From assembly GCA_030035585.1 (NCBI GenBank), contig CM057462.1:99159234-99223233 (forward strand): DNA of 64,000 nucleotides, in the 5' to 3' direction. A program made the position numbers and the translations under genes. This document shows, one piece after another, positions 36,830 to 47,412 of the stretch (its first letter is position 1; each line of letters opens with the position of its first letter). The stretch is from Dugong dugon (taxonomy: Eukaryota; Chordata; Mammalia; Sirenia; Dugongidae). The notes beneath the pieces are model-generated. The model made no database searches, had not been told where the DNA came from, and saw only the letters and a program-made list of their open reading frames with translations.

Positions 36830-36989
36830 TACTAGTGGCACAGTGGTTAAGAGCTTGGCTGCTAACCAAAAGATGGGCAGTTCGAATCCACCAGCCACTC
36901 CTTGGAAACTCTATGGGACAGTTCTACTCTGTCCTATAGGGTCACCATGAGGTCAATGAATCAACTGGAATGGGTTTGGTTTTTTTGGT
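36830..36989 (+). mobile_element. AfroSINE, short form, immediately 3' of the RTE
   Basis: Head 'agtggcacagtggttaagag', B box 'gggcagttcgaatcc', body altered to 'gggtcaccatgaggtc'. The flanks TTTCTTAAGG (36820-36829) and TTTCTAAAGG (36990-36999) look like a 10-bp target duplication with one mismatch. The SINE therefore landed about 20 bp past the RTE end independently. Confidence 0.9.
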
Positions 36990-37139
36990 TTTCTAAAGGA
37001 AATACTATTCTTGGGTAATCTTATCAAATATATATGATATATGTATTAGTGCATTTACTAAGCTTATAAATGACTTCCCACATTAGGTTGACAAATATTG
37101 TATTAGCCTGACAAATAAGCATTTCAGTCAGTACTTGAC

Positions 37140-37300
37140 ATAAGCTTATTGCCATCCAGTCGATTCCGACTCATAGGGACCCTATAGGACAGGGTAGAAC
37201 TGCCCCCTAGGGCAGTTTCCAAGGGGCAGCCAGTGGAATACAACTGCCAACTTTTTGGGTAGCAGCCGTAGCTCTTAACCACTATACCACCAGAGCTCCA
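37140..37300 (-). mobile_element. AfroSINE, short form
   Basis: The reverse complement is complete, from 'ccatccagtcgattccgac' to 'agctcttaaccactatacc'. It has a small internal duplication ('ccccctagggcagtttcc'). Confidence 0.92.
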
Positions 37301-37411
37301 CCTGGCATATAGCAGGTTTTTACAAGTAATTATTAAATGAATGAATAAATCAGTGATTCCCTCTCTTTGGGTCATTCCCACATTCTTTTTAACGTGTTAT
37401 TACATCACGTA

Positions 37412-37468
37412 GGCTTGCCATAGGGTCCCTATGAGTCGGAGTTGACTCAGCAGCAATGGGTGGTATTG
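37412..37468 (+). mobile_element. AfroSINE or RTE tail fragment
   Basis: Only the last 55 bp are present ('gtccctatgagtcggagttg', 'gactcagcagcaatggg'). It could derive from either element because they share this end. Confidence 0.7.
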
Positions 37469-37977
37469 TATCATCTGCTTGCAGAAAATACACTCAGATT
37501 TATTTGACAATCCCAGAATCCTTAAGAGGGCTAAGAGAAAAATGATATCGTTTAACAGTAAGATTTTCTTCCTGATTTTCATTAGTCTTATTTTTGCATT
37601 TCTTGCCCTGCAATCAGGGCATAAATGCCACCAAATCTTAGACTTTTTTTTTTTTTAGTAAGGGATTACTTTTAAATCTTTGTATTGCTTTCTCCCCTAT
37701 GTTCCACAATAAAAATAGCTTTACTGTGTATTTTTCCAGGTTATATAAATAATGCATGCTCATTGTGAAAAACTCAGATAATTTACAAAAGTGTAACAAA
37801 AAAGTAAAAATCACTTGAAAAACCACTCAACTGCGATAAGCATCATTAACATTTGCATTCCTTATGGATTGACCCTTTTATCATTATGCATGGCATATCT
37901 TTTTGCATCCTTCTACTTTCAACTTTATTTGGTTCTTATATTTATAGTCCCTTGTAAGCAAAATTTAGTAGACTGTC
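37469..37977. other. No recognised feature
   Basis: AT-rich sequence with old L1-like phrasing near 37850-37920 that is too short to assign. Confidence 0.35.
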
Positions 37978-38003
37978 TTTAAAAATCTAGTCTGATAACC
38001 TGT

Positions 38004-40653
38004 ATGAGAAATGAGATGGGTGGGATCACAACAGACACAACTGAAATTAAAAGAATCATAACAGAATACTATAAAAAATTGTACGCTAATGAATTTGAAA
38101 ACCTAGGGGAAATGGACAAATTTCTAGAAACTCACTACCTACCTAAACTAACACAAACAGAGGTAGAACAACTAAATAAACCCATAACAAAAGAAAAGAT
38201 TGAAAAGGTAATTTAAAAACTCCCAACAACAAAAAAAGCCCCAGCCCAGATGGCTTCACTGAAGAATTCTACTAAACTTTCAGAGAAGAGTGAACACCAC
38301 TTCTACTAAAGATATTTCACAGCATAGAAAAGGATGGAATACTCCCAAACTCATTCTTTGAAGCCAGCATAACCCTGATACCAAAGCCAGGTAAAGACAC
38401 CACAAAAGAGAAAATTACAGACCAATATACCTCGTGAACATTGATGCAAAAATCCTCAACAAAATTCTAACCAATAGAATTCAGCAGCATCAAAAAAATA
38501 ATTCATCATGGAATTTATACAAGGTGTGCAGGGATGGTTCAACATTAGAAAAACAATCGATGTAATCCATCACGTAAATAAAACAAAAGACAAGAACCAC
38601 ATGATCTTATCAATTGATGAAGAAAAGGCATTCAACAAAGTCCAACACCCATTCCTGATAAAAACTCTCAACAAAATAGGAATAGAAGTGAAATTCCTTG
38701 GTATAATTAAGGGCATTTATACAAAGCCAACAGCCAACATCATCCTAAATGCAGAGAGTTTGAAAGCATTCCTCTTGAGAACGGGAACAAGACAAGCATG
38801 CCCTCTATCACCACCCTTATGCACCATTGTGCTGGAGGTCATAGCCAGAGAAATTAGGCTAGAAAAAGAAATAAAGGGTAACCAGATTGGTAGGGAAGAA
38901 GTCATAGTATCTCTATTTGCAGATAATATGATCTTATACACAGAAAACCCCAAAGAATCCACAAGAAAACTACTAGAACTAATAGAAGATTTCAGCAAAG
39001 TATCAGGATACAAGATAAACATACAAAAATCAGTTGGATTCCTCTACACCAACAAAGACAACTTCAAAACGGAAATTACCAAATCAATACCATTTACAAT
39101 AGCCCCCAAGAAGACAAAATACTTAGGAATTAATCTAACCAGAGATGTAAAAGACCTGTACAATGAAAACTACAAGACACTACTGCAAGAAACCAAAAGA
39201 GACCTGCATAAGTGGAAAAACATACCTTGCCCATGGATAGGAAAACTCAACGTTGTGAAAATGTCAGTTCTACCCAAAGCGATCTACATATACAATGCAA
39301 TCCCGATCCAAGTTCCACCAATGTTTTTTAATGAAATGGAGAAACAAATCACCAACTTCATACGGAAACATAAGAGGCCCCGAATAAATAAAGCATTACT
39401 CGTGAAAAAGAACTAAGTGGGAGGCCTCACACTACCTGATTTTAGAACCTATTATACTGTGACGGTGGTCAAAACAGCCTGGTATCAGTACAACAACAGA
39501 TACATAGAGCAATGGAACAGAATTGAGAATCCAGACATAAATTCATCCACCTGAGCAGCTGATATTTGTCAAAGGCCCAAAGCCTGTTAATTGGGGGAAA
39601 GACAGTCTCTTTAACAAATGGTGCTGGCATAACTTGATATCCATCTGCAAAAAAACTGAAACAAAACCCATACCTCACACCATGCACAAAAACTAACTGA
39701 TCCACAAAATGGATCGAAGACTTGAATATAAAATTGAAAACGATAAAGATCATGGAAGAAAAAATAGGGACAACGCTAGGAGCCCTAATACATGGCATAA
39801 ACACAATACGAGCCATAAGTAACAATGCACAAGCAACAGAAGAGAGAGTAGATAAATGGGAGCTCTTAAAAATCAAACATTTATGCTCATCAAAAGACTT
39901 CACCAAAAGAGTCAAAAGAAAACCTACAGACAGGGAAAAAAATTTTGGCTATGACTTATCTGATCAGCGTCTAATCTCTAAAATCTACAAGATACTGCAA
40001 AACCTCAACAACAAAAAGACAAATAGCCCAATTAAAAAATAGGCAAAAGATATGAACAGGCACTTCGCCAAAGAAGATATTCAAGTGGCTAACAGACACA
40101 TGCAAGAAATGCTCACGATCATTCGCCATTAGAGAAATGCAGATGAAAACTACTATGAGATATCATCTCACCCCAACAAGGATAGCATTCATCCAAAAAA
40201 CATGAAATAATAAATGCTGGAGAGGTTGTGGAGAGACTAGAACACTTATATACTGTTGGTGGGAATGTCAAATGGCACAACCACCTTGGAAATCGATTTG
40301 GTGCTTCCTTAAAAACCTAGAAATAGAAGCACCCTGCACCATACGATCCAACTATCCCGCTCCTTGGAATATATACTAGAGAAATAAGAGCCATCACATG
40401 AATAGATACATGCACAGCCATGTTCATTGCAGCATTGTTCACAATAGCAAAAAAATGGATACAGCCTAGATGCACATCAAAGGACGAATGGATAAACAAA
40501 TTATGGTATATCCACACAATGGAATACTACACAACGATAAAGAACAACGATGAAGCTGTGAAACATCTTATAACATGGAGGAAACTGGAACTCATGCTGA
40601 GTGAATTTGGTCAGTCACAGAAGGACAAATATTGTGTAAGAACACTATTATAA
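38004..40653 (+). pseudogene. L1 ORF2 remnant: reverse transcriptase and C-terminus
   Basis: This is the product of the L1 ORF2p RT portion, with the endonuclease missing by truncation. 38004-38216 covers the start of the RT region ('[20 protein letters not shown]'). Stops and shifts follow, then 38508-39416 is open for 302 codons. It holds motif A-like '[13 protein letters not shown]' (consensus Asp of AFD changed to Asn), motif B-like 'TRQACPLSP' (Gly to Ala) and motif C 'FADN' in place of FADD. Three catalytic positions are therefore altered. The frame ends at a TAA where the sister copy has a Lys codon. The C-terminal part 39722-40042 and 40420-40653 lies in other frames. Confidence 0.92.
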
Positions 40654-41652
40654 GAACTCAGGAAAAGGTTTAAACACAGAAGAAAACATTCTTTTATGGC
40701 TACAAGGGTGGGAAGGGAGGGTGAGGGTTATTTACTAACTAGATAGTAGATAAGAATTACCTTAGGTGAAGGGCAGGACAGTACACACTACAGGGGAAGT
40801 CAGCACAACTGGACTAAACCAAAGCTAAGAAGTTTCCTGCATACAGTCAAAGACTTTGAGAGACAGCATAACAGGGGTAGGGGTCTGGGGACTATGCTTT
40901 CAGGGGACATATAGGTCGAATGTCATAACAAAGCTTATTAAGAAAATGTTCTGCATCCTACTTTGATGAGTGGCATCTGGGGTCTTAAAAGCTTGCAAGC
41001 GGCCATCTAAGATGCATCAATTGGTCCCAACCACCTGGAGTAAAGGAGAATGAAGAACACCAAAGACACAAGGAAAGTATTAGCCCAAGAGACAAAAAGG
41101 GCTATATAAACCAAAGACTTCATCAGCCTCAGACCAGAAGAACTACATGGTGCCCGGCTACCACCAATGACTACCCTGACAGGGAACACAACAGGGAGTC
41201 CCGGATGGAGCAGGAGAAAAAGGTGGGGTGCAGAACTCAAATTCTAGTAAGAAGACCAGACTTAATGGTCTGACTAAGACTGGAGGACCCTAGAAAGCAT
41301 GGCCTCTGGATTCTTTATCAGCCCAGAAATAAAACCATTCCTGAGGCCAAGTCTTCAGACAGGGATTGGACTGGACTGTGGGACAAAAAATGATACTCGT
41401 GAGGAGTGTGCCTCTTAGCTCAACCAGATACAGTAGACTAAATGGGTAGCTTCTGTCCGGAGGTGAGATGGGAAGGCAGAGAGCGTTAGGAGCTGGCTGA
41501 ATGGACATGGGGCATCAAGGGTGGAAAGGAGGAGTGTGCTGTCACAGTATGGGGAGAGCAATTAGGCTCATGTAACAGTGTATGTATAAATCTTTGCATG
41601 GGAGACTAACTTGACATGTAAACTTCATTTAAACTACAACAATAAAAAATTT
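40654..41652 (+). other. L1 3' UTR with palindromic island
   Basis: About 1 kb follows the ORF2 end. It is closely similar to 58570-59470 of the other L1. It includes a G-rich stretch near 40710-40730 and a block at 40980-41035 identical between copies, with overlapping palindromes (GCTTGCAAGC 40991-41000, GATGCATC 41011-41018). The function of the block is unknown. Confidence 0.8.
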
Positions 41653-41851
41653 TTTAAAAATCTAGTCTGATAATTTTGAGCATTTACTTGAAGTATTTGG
41701 TCCATTTAATTTTTCAGCATTATTTTGTATGTATGTTAGTCATATGCTTTCCTGTAAACTGTATATTTATAGCTTTTGTCTTTTTTTTAATAGCGGCTTT
41801 TTCTTATACACTTATTACTGTCTCTGTATATTGTGTGGAGTGATAAAATAG

Positions 41852-42262
41852 ATAAATAGCTGCCATTGAGTCGACTCTGACTCCTGCTGACCTTATGTGC
41901 AACAGAACAAAATATTGCCTGGTCCTGTGTCATCCTCACGATTGCAGCCCTGTCTGAGTCATTGTTGTGGTGTTGGGCTAATCTATCCAGCCGAGGCCGC
42001 CCTTTCCCTCACTGGCCCTCTAGTTCACCAAACATGATGCAGTGATTGATCCCTCTTGTTGATGTGTCCAAAGCAAGCGAGTCAGACAATGTTCTGTTGT
42101 GATCCATAAGGTTTTTATTAGCTACTTTTTGGAAGTAGATGGCCAGACCTTTCCTCCGAGTTTATCTTAGTCTGGAAGCTGGTATTTGAACACGGGTGGC
42201 ATAGTTTTCAGCATCCCAGGAACCCACAAGCTACTACCCCACTATGAAAAACTGACAGACAG
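41852..42262 (-). mobile_element. Internally deleted RTE derivative (5' UTR joined to 3' end)
   Basis: Read on the minus strand it starts 'gtctgtcagtttttcatag', runs through the RTE 5' UTR-like module ('ggatgctgaaaactatgcc', 'agcttccagactaag'), then passes at about 42090 directly into the last 240 bp of RTE ('tttggacacatcaacaagag', 'acaggaccaggcaatattt'). Endonuclease and RT are entirely absent. Shared GTGATA hexamers at 41840-41845 and 42263-42268 may be remnants of a target duplication. It is non-autonomous, mobilised in trans if at all. Confidence 0.75.
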
Positions 42263-42464
42263 GTGATAGATATTACATATACCAGCCCTTTTTTCTTTCA
42301 AATGCATTGCACATATAATTTCCCCAGCTAAGGCTGGGCTAAAATCCCATCTGTTTATGTCAGCTTTTGACTTTTTTTAAAATTATAAGAGGCAAAATAC
42401 ATTTTTTTTTTGTAATGGAATCATCTATTTTGATTTATGCCATAATTCTTCTATATGTAATTTT

Positions 42465-42672
42465 CATAACCAGTTTCCACTGAGTTAGTTCTGACTCACA
42501 GCGACATCATGTGTGACGTAGTAGAACTGTGCTCCATAGGTTTTCAGTGGCTGATTTTTCAAAAGCAGATCACCAGAACTTTCTTCTGAGGCACCTCTGG
42601 GTGGACTGAAACCTCCAACCTTTCAGTTAGCAGCCAAATGCGTTAACCATTTGCACTACCCAGAAACTCCTT
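42465..42672 (-). mobile_element. AfroSINE, long form
   Basis: It reads as the full reverse complement, from 'ccactgagttagttctgac' through 'gatcaccagaactttcttc' to 'cgttaaccatttgcactac'. Confidence 0.9.
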
Positions 42673-43239
42673 ATTTAATTTGTAATGATATTTTATTCTC
42701 TGGAATCAGTTGGGTAGTTCTTAACAGATTATAATAACAGAGGGAATATCTTGATTATTTAATTATTTTTGCCTTAATTAATTTATTATCATGGAAGATC
42801 ACTTTTGATGATTAGGAAACATTTTATGTCTAGAGTAGAATGCCTAGATAATGTCACGATTTTATACAACTATCCTGAGAATGATATTTCTTAGATAAGA
42901 GATGCCAATAAACAAAAGATAATACAACCTCATCTGAGACTTAACCGGTTAACAGAAAAAAAATCTCAATATACCAAGGAAGAAGAATGCAGGAAGTTTT
43001 TATTTTTCTAATAATACATAAATTACCAGCACTAATCTTTGGTTATTTCTTACCTTCCTCCATGTTTTACTGGATTGCTTCCATGAATTACTAGCAATAA
43101 TATTTGGAAATAAAAACTTCCATATTTATTACTATTCAGATCAGTTGATATTAGAGACACTCCCTCACACACACACACTCTTTACAAGTTACAGTGTGTG
43201 ATTGGCATGTAGAGTAGCACATATATATAAGCAATGGTA
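42673..43239. other. No recognised feature
   Basis: AT-rich DNA with a short CA run near 43166-43180. Confidence 0.4.
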
Positions 43240-43430
43240 AGTGGCAGAGTCTAGTGGTTAAAAATGCAGGCTCTGGATTTGCATTGTCTAGTTTAAAATC
43301 CCAGCATTACTATTTATGGCTGTGTAAAATAGAGCATCTTACTTATCCTTTCATTGTCTCTGTTTCCTCATCTGTAAAGTGGGATAATAATTATATTTGC
43401 CTCATTAGATTGTCTAGGTGTTGGGGAAAA
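43240..43430 (+). mobile_element. MIR SINE
   Basis: 'agtctagtggttaaaaatgc', 'aggctctggatttgcattg', 'tctgtttcctcatctgtaaa' and 'gtgggataataattatat' are in MIR order. Confidence 0.88.
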
Positions 43431-43432
43431 AG

Positions 43433-43617
43433 TAACCAAAAACCCAAACCAAACCAGTTGCTCTTGAGTCGATTCCAACTCATAGTGACCCTACAGGACA
43501 GAGTAGAACTGCCCCATAAGGTTTCCAAGAAGCATCTGGTAGATTCGATCTGCCAGCCTTTTATTTAGCAGCCACAGTTTGCCATAGCTCTTAGCCACTG
43601 TGCCACGAGGGCTCCAG
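43433..43617 (-). mobile_element. AfroSINE, short form
   Basis: It starts with a reversed GTTTGGTTTGG-like tail ('aacccaaaccaaaccag') and ends in the head 'cactgtgccacgagggctcc'. There is a small duplication in the head ('gccacagtttgccatagc'). Confidence 0.92.
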
Positions 43618-43634
43618 GGTTTTTTTTTACACTA

Positions 43635-43880
43635 GAGTTGATTTATTCAACTGTTTATTGAGCATTAGGTGCTGGGGATACAGCAGTGAATAAAAGAGGC
43701 AAAATCCATACCTTTGTGTGTTTGTGTATTTTGTGCGGGAAAGTGATAGGGTTACAACTATGAAAGATGACTCCTGACAACCATGTGAGAAATGGATTGG
43801 AATAAGGATAAATAGGAGACATAGAAATCAGTCTGGAGGCCCTTCCTACCTGGAGATGAGAAGTCACAGCACCAGTACTT
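43635..43880 (-). mobile_element. L2 LINE 3' end, minus strand
   Basis: 'tttattgagcattaggtgct' followed by 'ggggatacagcagtgaataa' is the reverse complement of an L2 3' terminus. Confidence 0.8.
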
Positions 43881-44734
43881 GTGGATGGCAGATAGACCCA
43901 CAAAAATTGTACAATTATGTGATTCCTGAATTTTTGTAAATAAAATAATTCTGATGCACTGTGGGAACTTGCTATTTTTGAATAAGCCCCCTTGAATTAC
44001 CTATTATTAGCTATTCATTTATTTGGTTTATATGCTTGGTTTCTTTAAAGTGAGATAAGTCTACATAATTAAAAAAAGAAAAAACCTTACTAATTTCAAA
44101 CCATTTCCAAGTGTGTATCCTTGTGAAAGTGCATCGGTCATTGTGTGAATAACCTGAAATCAATAACCAATTACTACAGGGTGCATGTGGCATTTATGTG
44201 CACAGAAACTCAAGATCTAAAGAATCGTATTGTTGACAAGATTCTTCAGAGCCTGTATAGGCACTAAAATGTCAGCATGAAACTAAGGTGCCTAAATGTT
44301 ATCAATATTATGACAGGAAAGAAAATGATAGAAATGCTGAAGTGAGTCATGAAGTGGTCAGGAGAGGAGAGGGAAGCTGGCGGCAAGCAGAGAGGTTGGC
44401 ACAAACTGTGCTTGACTCCCAAGGCTGTGATGAGCAGAGCAGAGACTGCTACCAGCTGCACACCCCAGCCTCCTGGCCAGACCTGTGCTGCTTTGGTGAA
44501 TCTCTTCATGCACCAGCAATCTGACTTCTGTGCCCTGAGGTGTTCTGAGGCTTGGTGAGGTGTGCTGTTCTCTGCCGGACTTCATTCTTAAATGTTCAGT
44601 GCTGAACAAAAAGCCCAGTCACCAGCTGAGGTCTGGAGAGCACTTTCTAGCTGGAATTTAGAACTTAGGTTAGTTTTTTAAACCATATCTGGAACCATAA
44701 ACCTAGAGAGGAAAGGAGGGGCAGGAGAGAAGGA
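43881..44734. other. No supported gene; a GC-richer patch at 44340-44600
   Basis: 44340-44600 is locally GC-richer and open in several overlapping frames on both strands. That is expected of stop-poor composition and there is no codon or splice support. The repeat family, if any, is not recognised. Confidence 0.35.
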
Positions 44735-44960
44735 AATGGATATTTATTCAGTAACTTCTATGTAGTCCAGGTACACTGATACACACATTTCCTCATTTAA
44801 CCCTTATGACATCTCTATAGGAGAGAGGAGAAATTGAAGTGATAGCAAGCTGTTAAGTGACTTTTCCATGGTTACCACAGTTACTAAAGGGAAAATCTGT
44901 ATTACAATCTATTTCTATGTGACTCAAAGGACCATTTTCTTTCTGCTATACCACAAGAGG
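44735..44960 (-). mobile_element. MIR SINE, minus strand
   Basis: 'tttattcagtaacttctatg', 'tcctcatttaacccttatg' and 'tgctataccacaagagg' give the reverse complement of MIR from 3' end to tRNA-like head. Confidence 0.72.
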
Positions 44961-46030
44961 GAAAGAGTTTGCTTGTGAGAAATTGGATGGAGAGAACATA
45001 ATAAAATTTTACCACCATAATAAAACATCTATAGAGTCATAGGTTTATGAAATAGAAAAGAAATAGAACACCTTCTTAAAGCAGTAACAATAGAACAATG
45101 GCAATAACAGTATCGGTGCCATTGAACGTGGCACCTTTACAAGCACTCTGGCAGCAGTGTTGAGGGTGGATTGGTGAGGATCATGGCAGGTGGTAAGGAA
45201 AATGGTTAGGAGGCGAAGCCCATGGAATACTCAGGGAGCAATACCAAATGGGTTTCTGAAATGCAAGAAAAAGGTCTGTGCTAAAGATGTGGATTCAGGA
45301 GGTTTTACTATGATGGTGGAATGTAAAGCCAGTGGTGTAAATGAGATTTCCCAGAAAAAAAAAATACAGAGCAAGGAAAGAAGAAAACTGAGAGCAGAAT
45401 CTTGGTGAAGTCCAAATACTATAGAGAAGTAGGAAGAGGACCAGGATAGAGTGGGTTCACAGAAACAAAAAGAGGAAAGGATGCTAAGAAAAATAAAAGG
45501 GTCAACAGAGTTATTAGATAGAAGCTACAAAGAAATTAGGGCTTATGGAATCTGGTGGTTAAGATATTGTTGGTGACATGTGGAATAACTTCATAACAGT
45601 GGATTAAGGAATTGAGTGTGTCTTAGGTTGGGTTCCTTTGAAACAGGCTCTGATGTAAGATTTGGGTGTAGGAGGATTCTTGGGGAGTGCTCTGAGGAAT
45701 AGAAACAAAAAGAGTGAAGAGAGCAGGATTGGGTAGAGAGACAAGTTGAGCCACAATGAGGTTGTAACAGAAACCTCAGTAGAGCCTATTGGTAGCTGTG
45801 GAGCTGGAAAAGCCTCTCAGAATTACGCTAAAGTGAGGCAAGGAAGAAAGCTCTTATACCATCATCAACCAGTCACTGGAGGCACGTATCGTGATTGAGG
45901 TAACTCCCTTCGGTAAAGGGAGTGCCCAGAAGGAAATGCACCTGTGAGTAATAGGCAGCTTTCTGACAGCCAAGAGAATTAGTGGTTCTGTCCTGCAGAG
46001 TATCGGGGCTGGGCAGCACCCTACAATATC
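44961..46030. other. No gene; likely old interspersed repeats of unknown family
   Basis: 45620-46030 ('gttgggttcctttgaaacag', 'ggaggattcttggggagtgc', 'ctcttataccatcatc') has the layout of an ancient LTR-type repeat. 45100-45560 is purine-rich and unassigned. Confidence 0.4.
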
Positions 46031-46039
46031 CTAGAAGAG

Positions 46040-46904
46040 TAGTTATTGTTGTTATTAGGTGTTGTAGAGCAGGTTCCAACTCACAACGACCTCTTAGAAA
46101 CATTGCCCAATCCTGCACCGTCCTCAGATTTGATGCTATGTTTGAGCCCACTGTTGCAGCCACTGTGTCAGTCCATCTCATTGAGGGTCTTCCTCTTTTT
46201 CCCTCTCCTTTACCAAGCATGATATCCTTCTCCAGGGATTGGTTCCCCTTGATAACAAGTCTAAAATACATGAGATGATGTCTTGCCATCCTCACTTCTA
46301 AGGAGCATTCTATTCTGGCTGTACTTCTTCCAAGACAGATGTATTCCTTCTTTTGGCAGTCCATGGTATATTCAATATCCTTCGCCAACAGGGTGATTCA
46401 AAGACATCAATTCATTGGCCAGCTTTCGAACGCATATGATGTGATTGAAAATACTATGGCTTGGGTCAGGTGCACCTTAGTTCTCAAAGTGACATCTTTG
46501 CTTTTTAACACTTTAACGAGGTCTTTTCCAGCAGATTTGCCCAATGCAATATGTTGTTTGATTTCTCGACTGATGCTTCCACGGGTGTTGATTGTGGATC
46601 CAAGTAAAATGAAATCCTTGACAACTTCAGTCTTTTCTCCATTTATCATGATGTTGCTTATTGGTCCTGTTGTGGGGATTTTTGTTTTCTTTATGTTGAG
46701 GTGTAATCCATACTGAAGGCTCTAGTCTTTGATCTTCATCAGTTAGTGCTTTAAGTCCCCTTCACTTTCAATCTTAGTCTGGAAGCTTCACTGAAACCTG
46801 TCCACCATGGGTGACCCTGCTAGTATTTTAAATACTGGTTGCATAGCTTCCAGCATCACAGCTACACACAAGCCACCACAGTACAACAAACTGACAATTG
46901 GTGA
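46040..46904 (-). mobile_element. Internally deleted RTE with 5' UTR joined to late RT, 9-bp target duplication
   Basis: On the minus strand: the RTE 5' end ('attgtcagtttgttgtactg') and 5' UTR-like module to 'gcttccagactaag' near 46776. It then passes directly into the late RT domain ('gatgaagatcaaagactag', equivalent to about 36050 in the RTE at 34670-36803), and on to the 3' end at 46040. The nonamer CTAGAAGAG flanks it at 46031-46039 and 46905-46913, so the deleted form itself was inserted. 45873-46388 minus and 46407-46649 minus are its coding remnants ('KEYICLGR', 'KDFILLGSTINTRGSISREI'). The endonuclease and the RT catalytic motif are absent. Confidence 0.85.
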
Positions 46905-46913
46905 CTAGAAGAG

Positions 46914-47195
46914 GAGACAGTGGAGAAAATAAGTGTGAAGGGTGAGGCTACTTTTAAATAATTTGTTGTACGGGATGTTATTGCAGCCACTATTCCTCTC
47001 TTCCAAATTCTTCCCCATCACCATCTTCTTGCCAGCCTGACTCCTTTACTGCCATATTTTCTTCTTAGATAGATGCTTCATTTATCTTTTTGTCCTCTAT
47101 TTAAGTAGATCCCTTTTCCTATGTTGTTCTCCATGGATTGCTGCTCTTAGTCCATCTTGTACATGGGAACGGATGCAAGCCTAGGTGGATTGGTA
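46914..47195. other. No recognised feature
   Basis: A short unique stretch between an RTE derivative and an AfroSINE. Confidence 0.4.
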
Positions 47196-47412
47196 TGTTG
47201 TTATTGTTAGGTGCTGTTGAGTCGATTTTGACTCATAGCGACTTCACATAGCAGAGTAGAACTTCCTCATAGGGTTTCCTTGGCTGTAGGCTGTAATTTT
47301 TATGGAAGCCGATTGCCAGGTCTTTCTCCCATGGAGCTACTGAGTGGGTTTGAACTGCTAACCTTTCAGTAAGCTGCCAAGCACTTAACCAATTGTGCCA
47401 CCAGGGCTCCTT
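47196..47412 (-). mobile_element. AfroSINE, long form, RTE-like tail
   Basis: The reverse complement begins 'ttgttattgttaggtgctg', the exact RTE-type terminus, then 'gagtcgattttgactcatag'. It has the long-form middle ('ggaagccgattgccagg') and the head 'ccaattgtgccaccagggc'. Confidence 0.92.

Larger units (their letters stand above)
37999..41652 (+). mobile_element. 5'-truncated L1, 3.65 kb, perfect 21-bp target duplication
   Basis: A 21-base sequence containing AATCTAGTCTGATAA occurs at 37978-37998 and is repeated without mismatch at 41653-41673, bounding the insertion exactly. The element begins in the ORF2 linker and carries RT, C-terminus and about 1 kb of 3' UTR. It ends in 'acaacaataaaaaat'. 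The lineage is the same as the full-length copy at 52095-59482. It was inserted by target-primed reverse transcription and is non-functional. Confidence 0.97.

Noticed and set aside
39469-39915. 148-codon minus-strand frame
   Set aside because: Antisense to the L1 ORF2 C-terminal region. The corresponding antisense frame recurs in the other L1 (57400-57792), so it is a shadow.
44264-44609. Several overlapping open frames on both strands
   Set aside because: Explained by local GC-rich, stop-poor composition. No single frame stands out.
45982-46278. 98-codon plus-strand frame, and 46339-46716 plus
   Set aside because: Antisense to RTE remnants on the minus strand.
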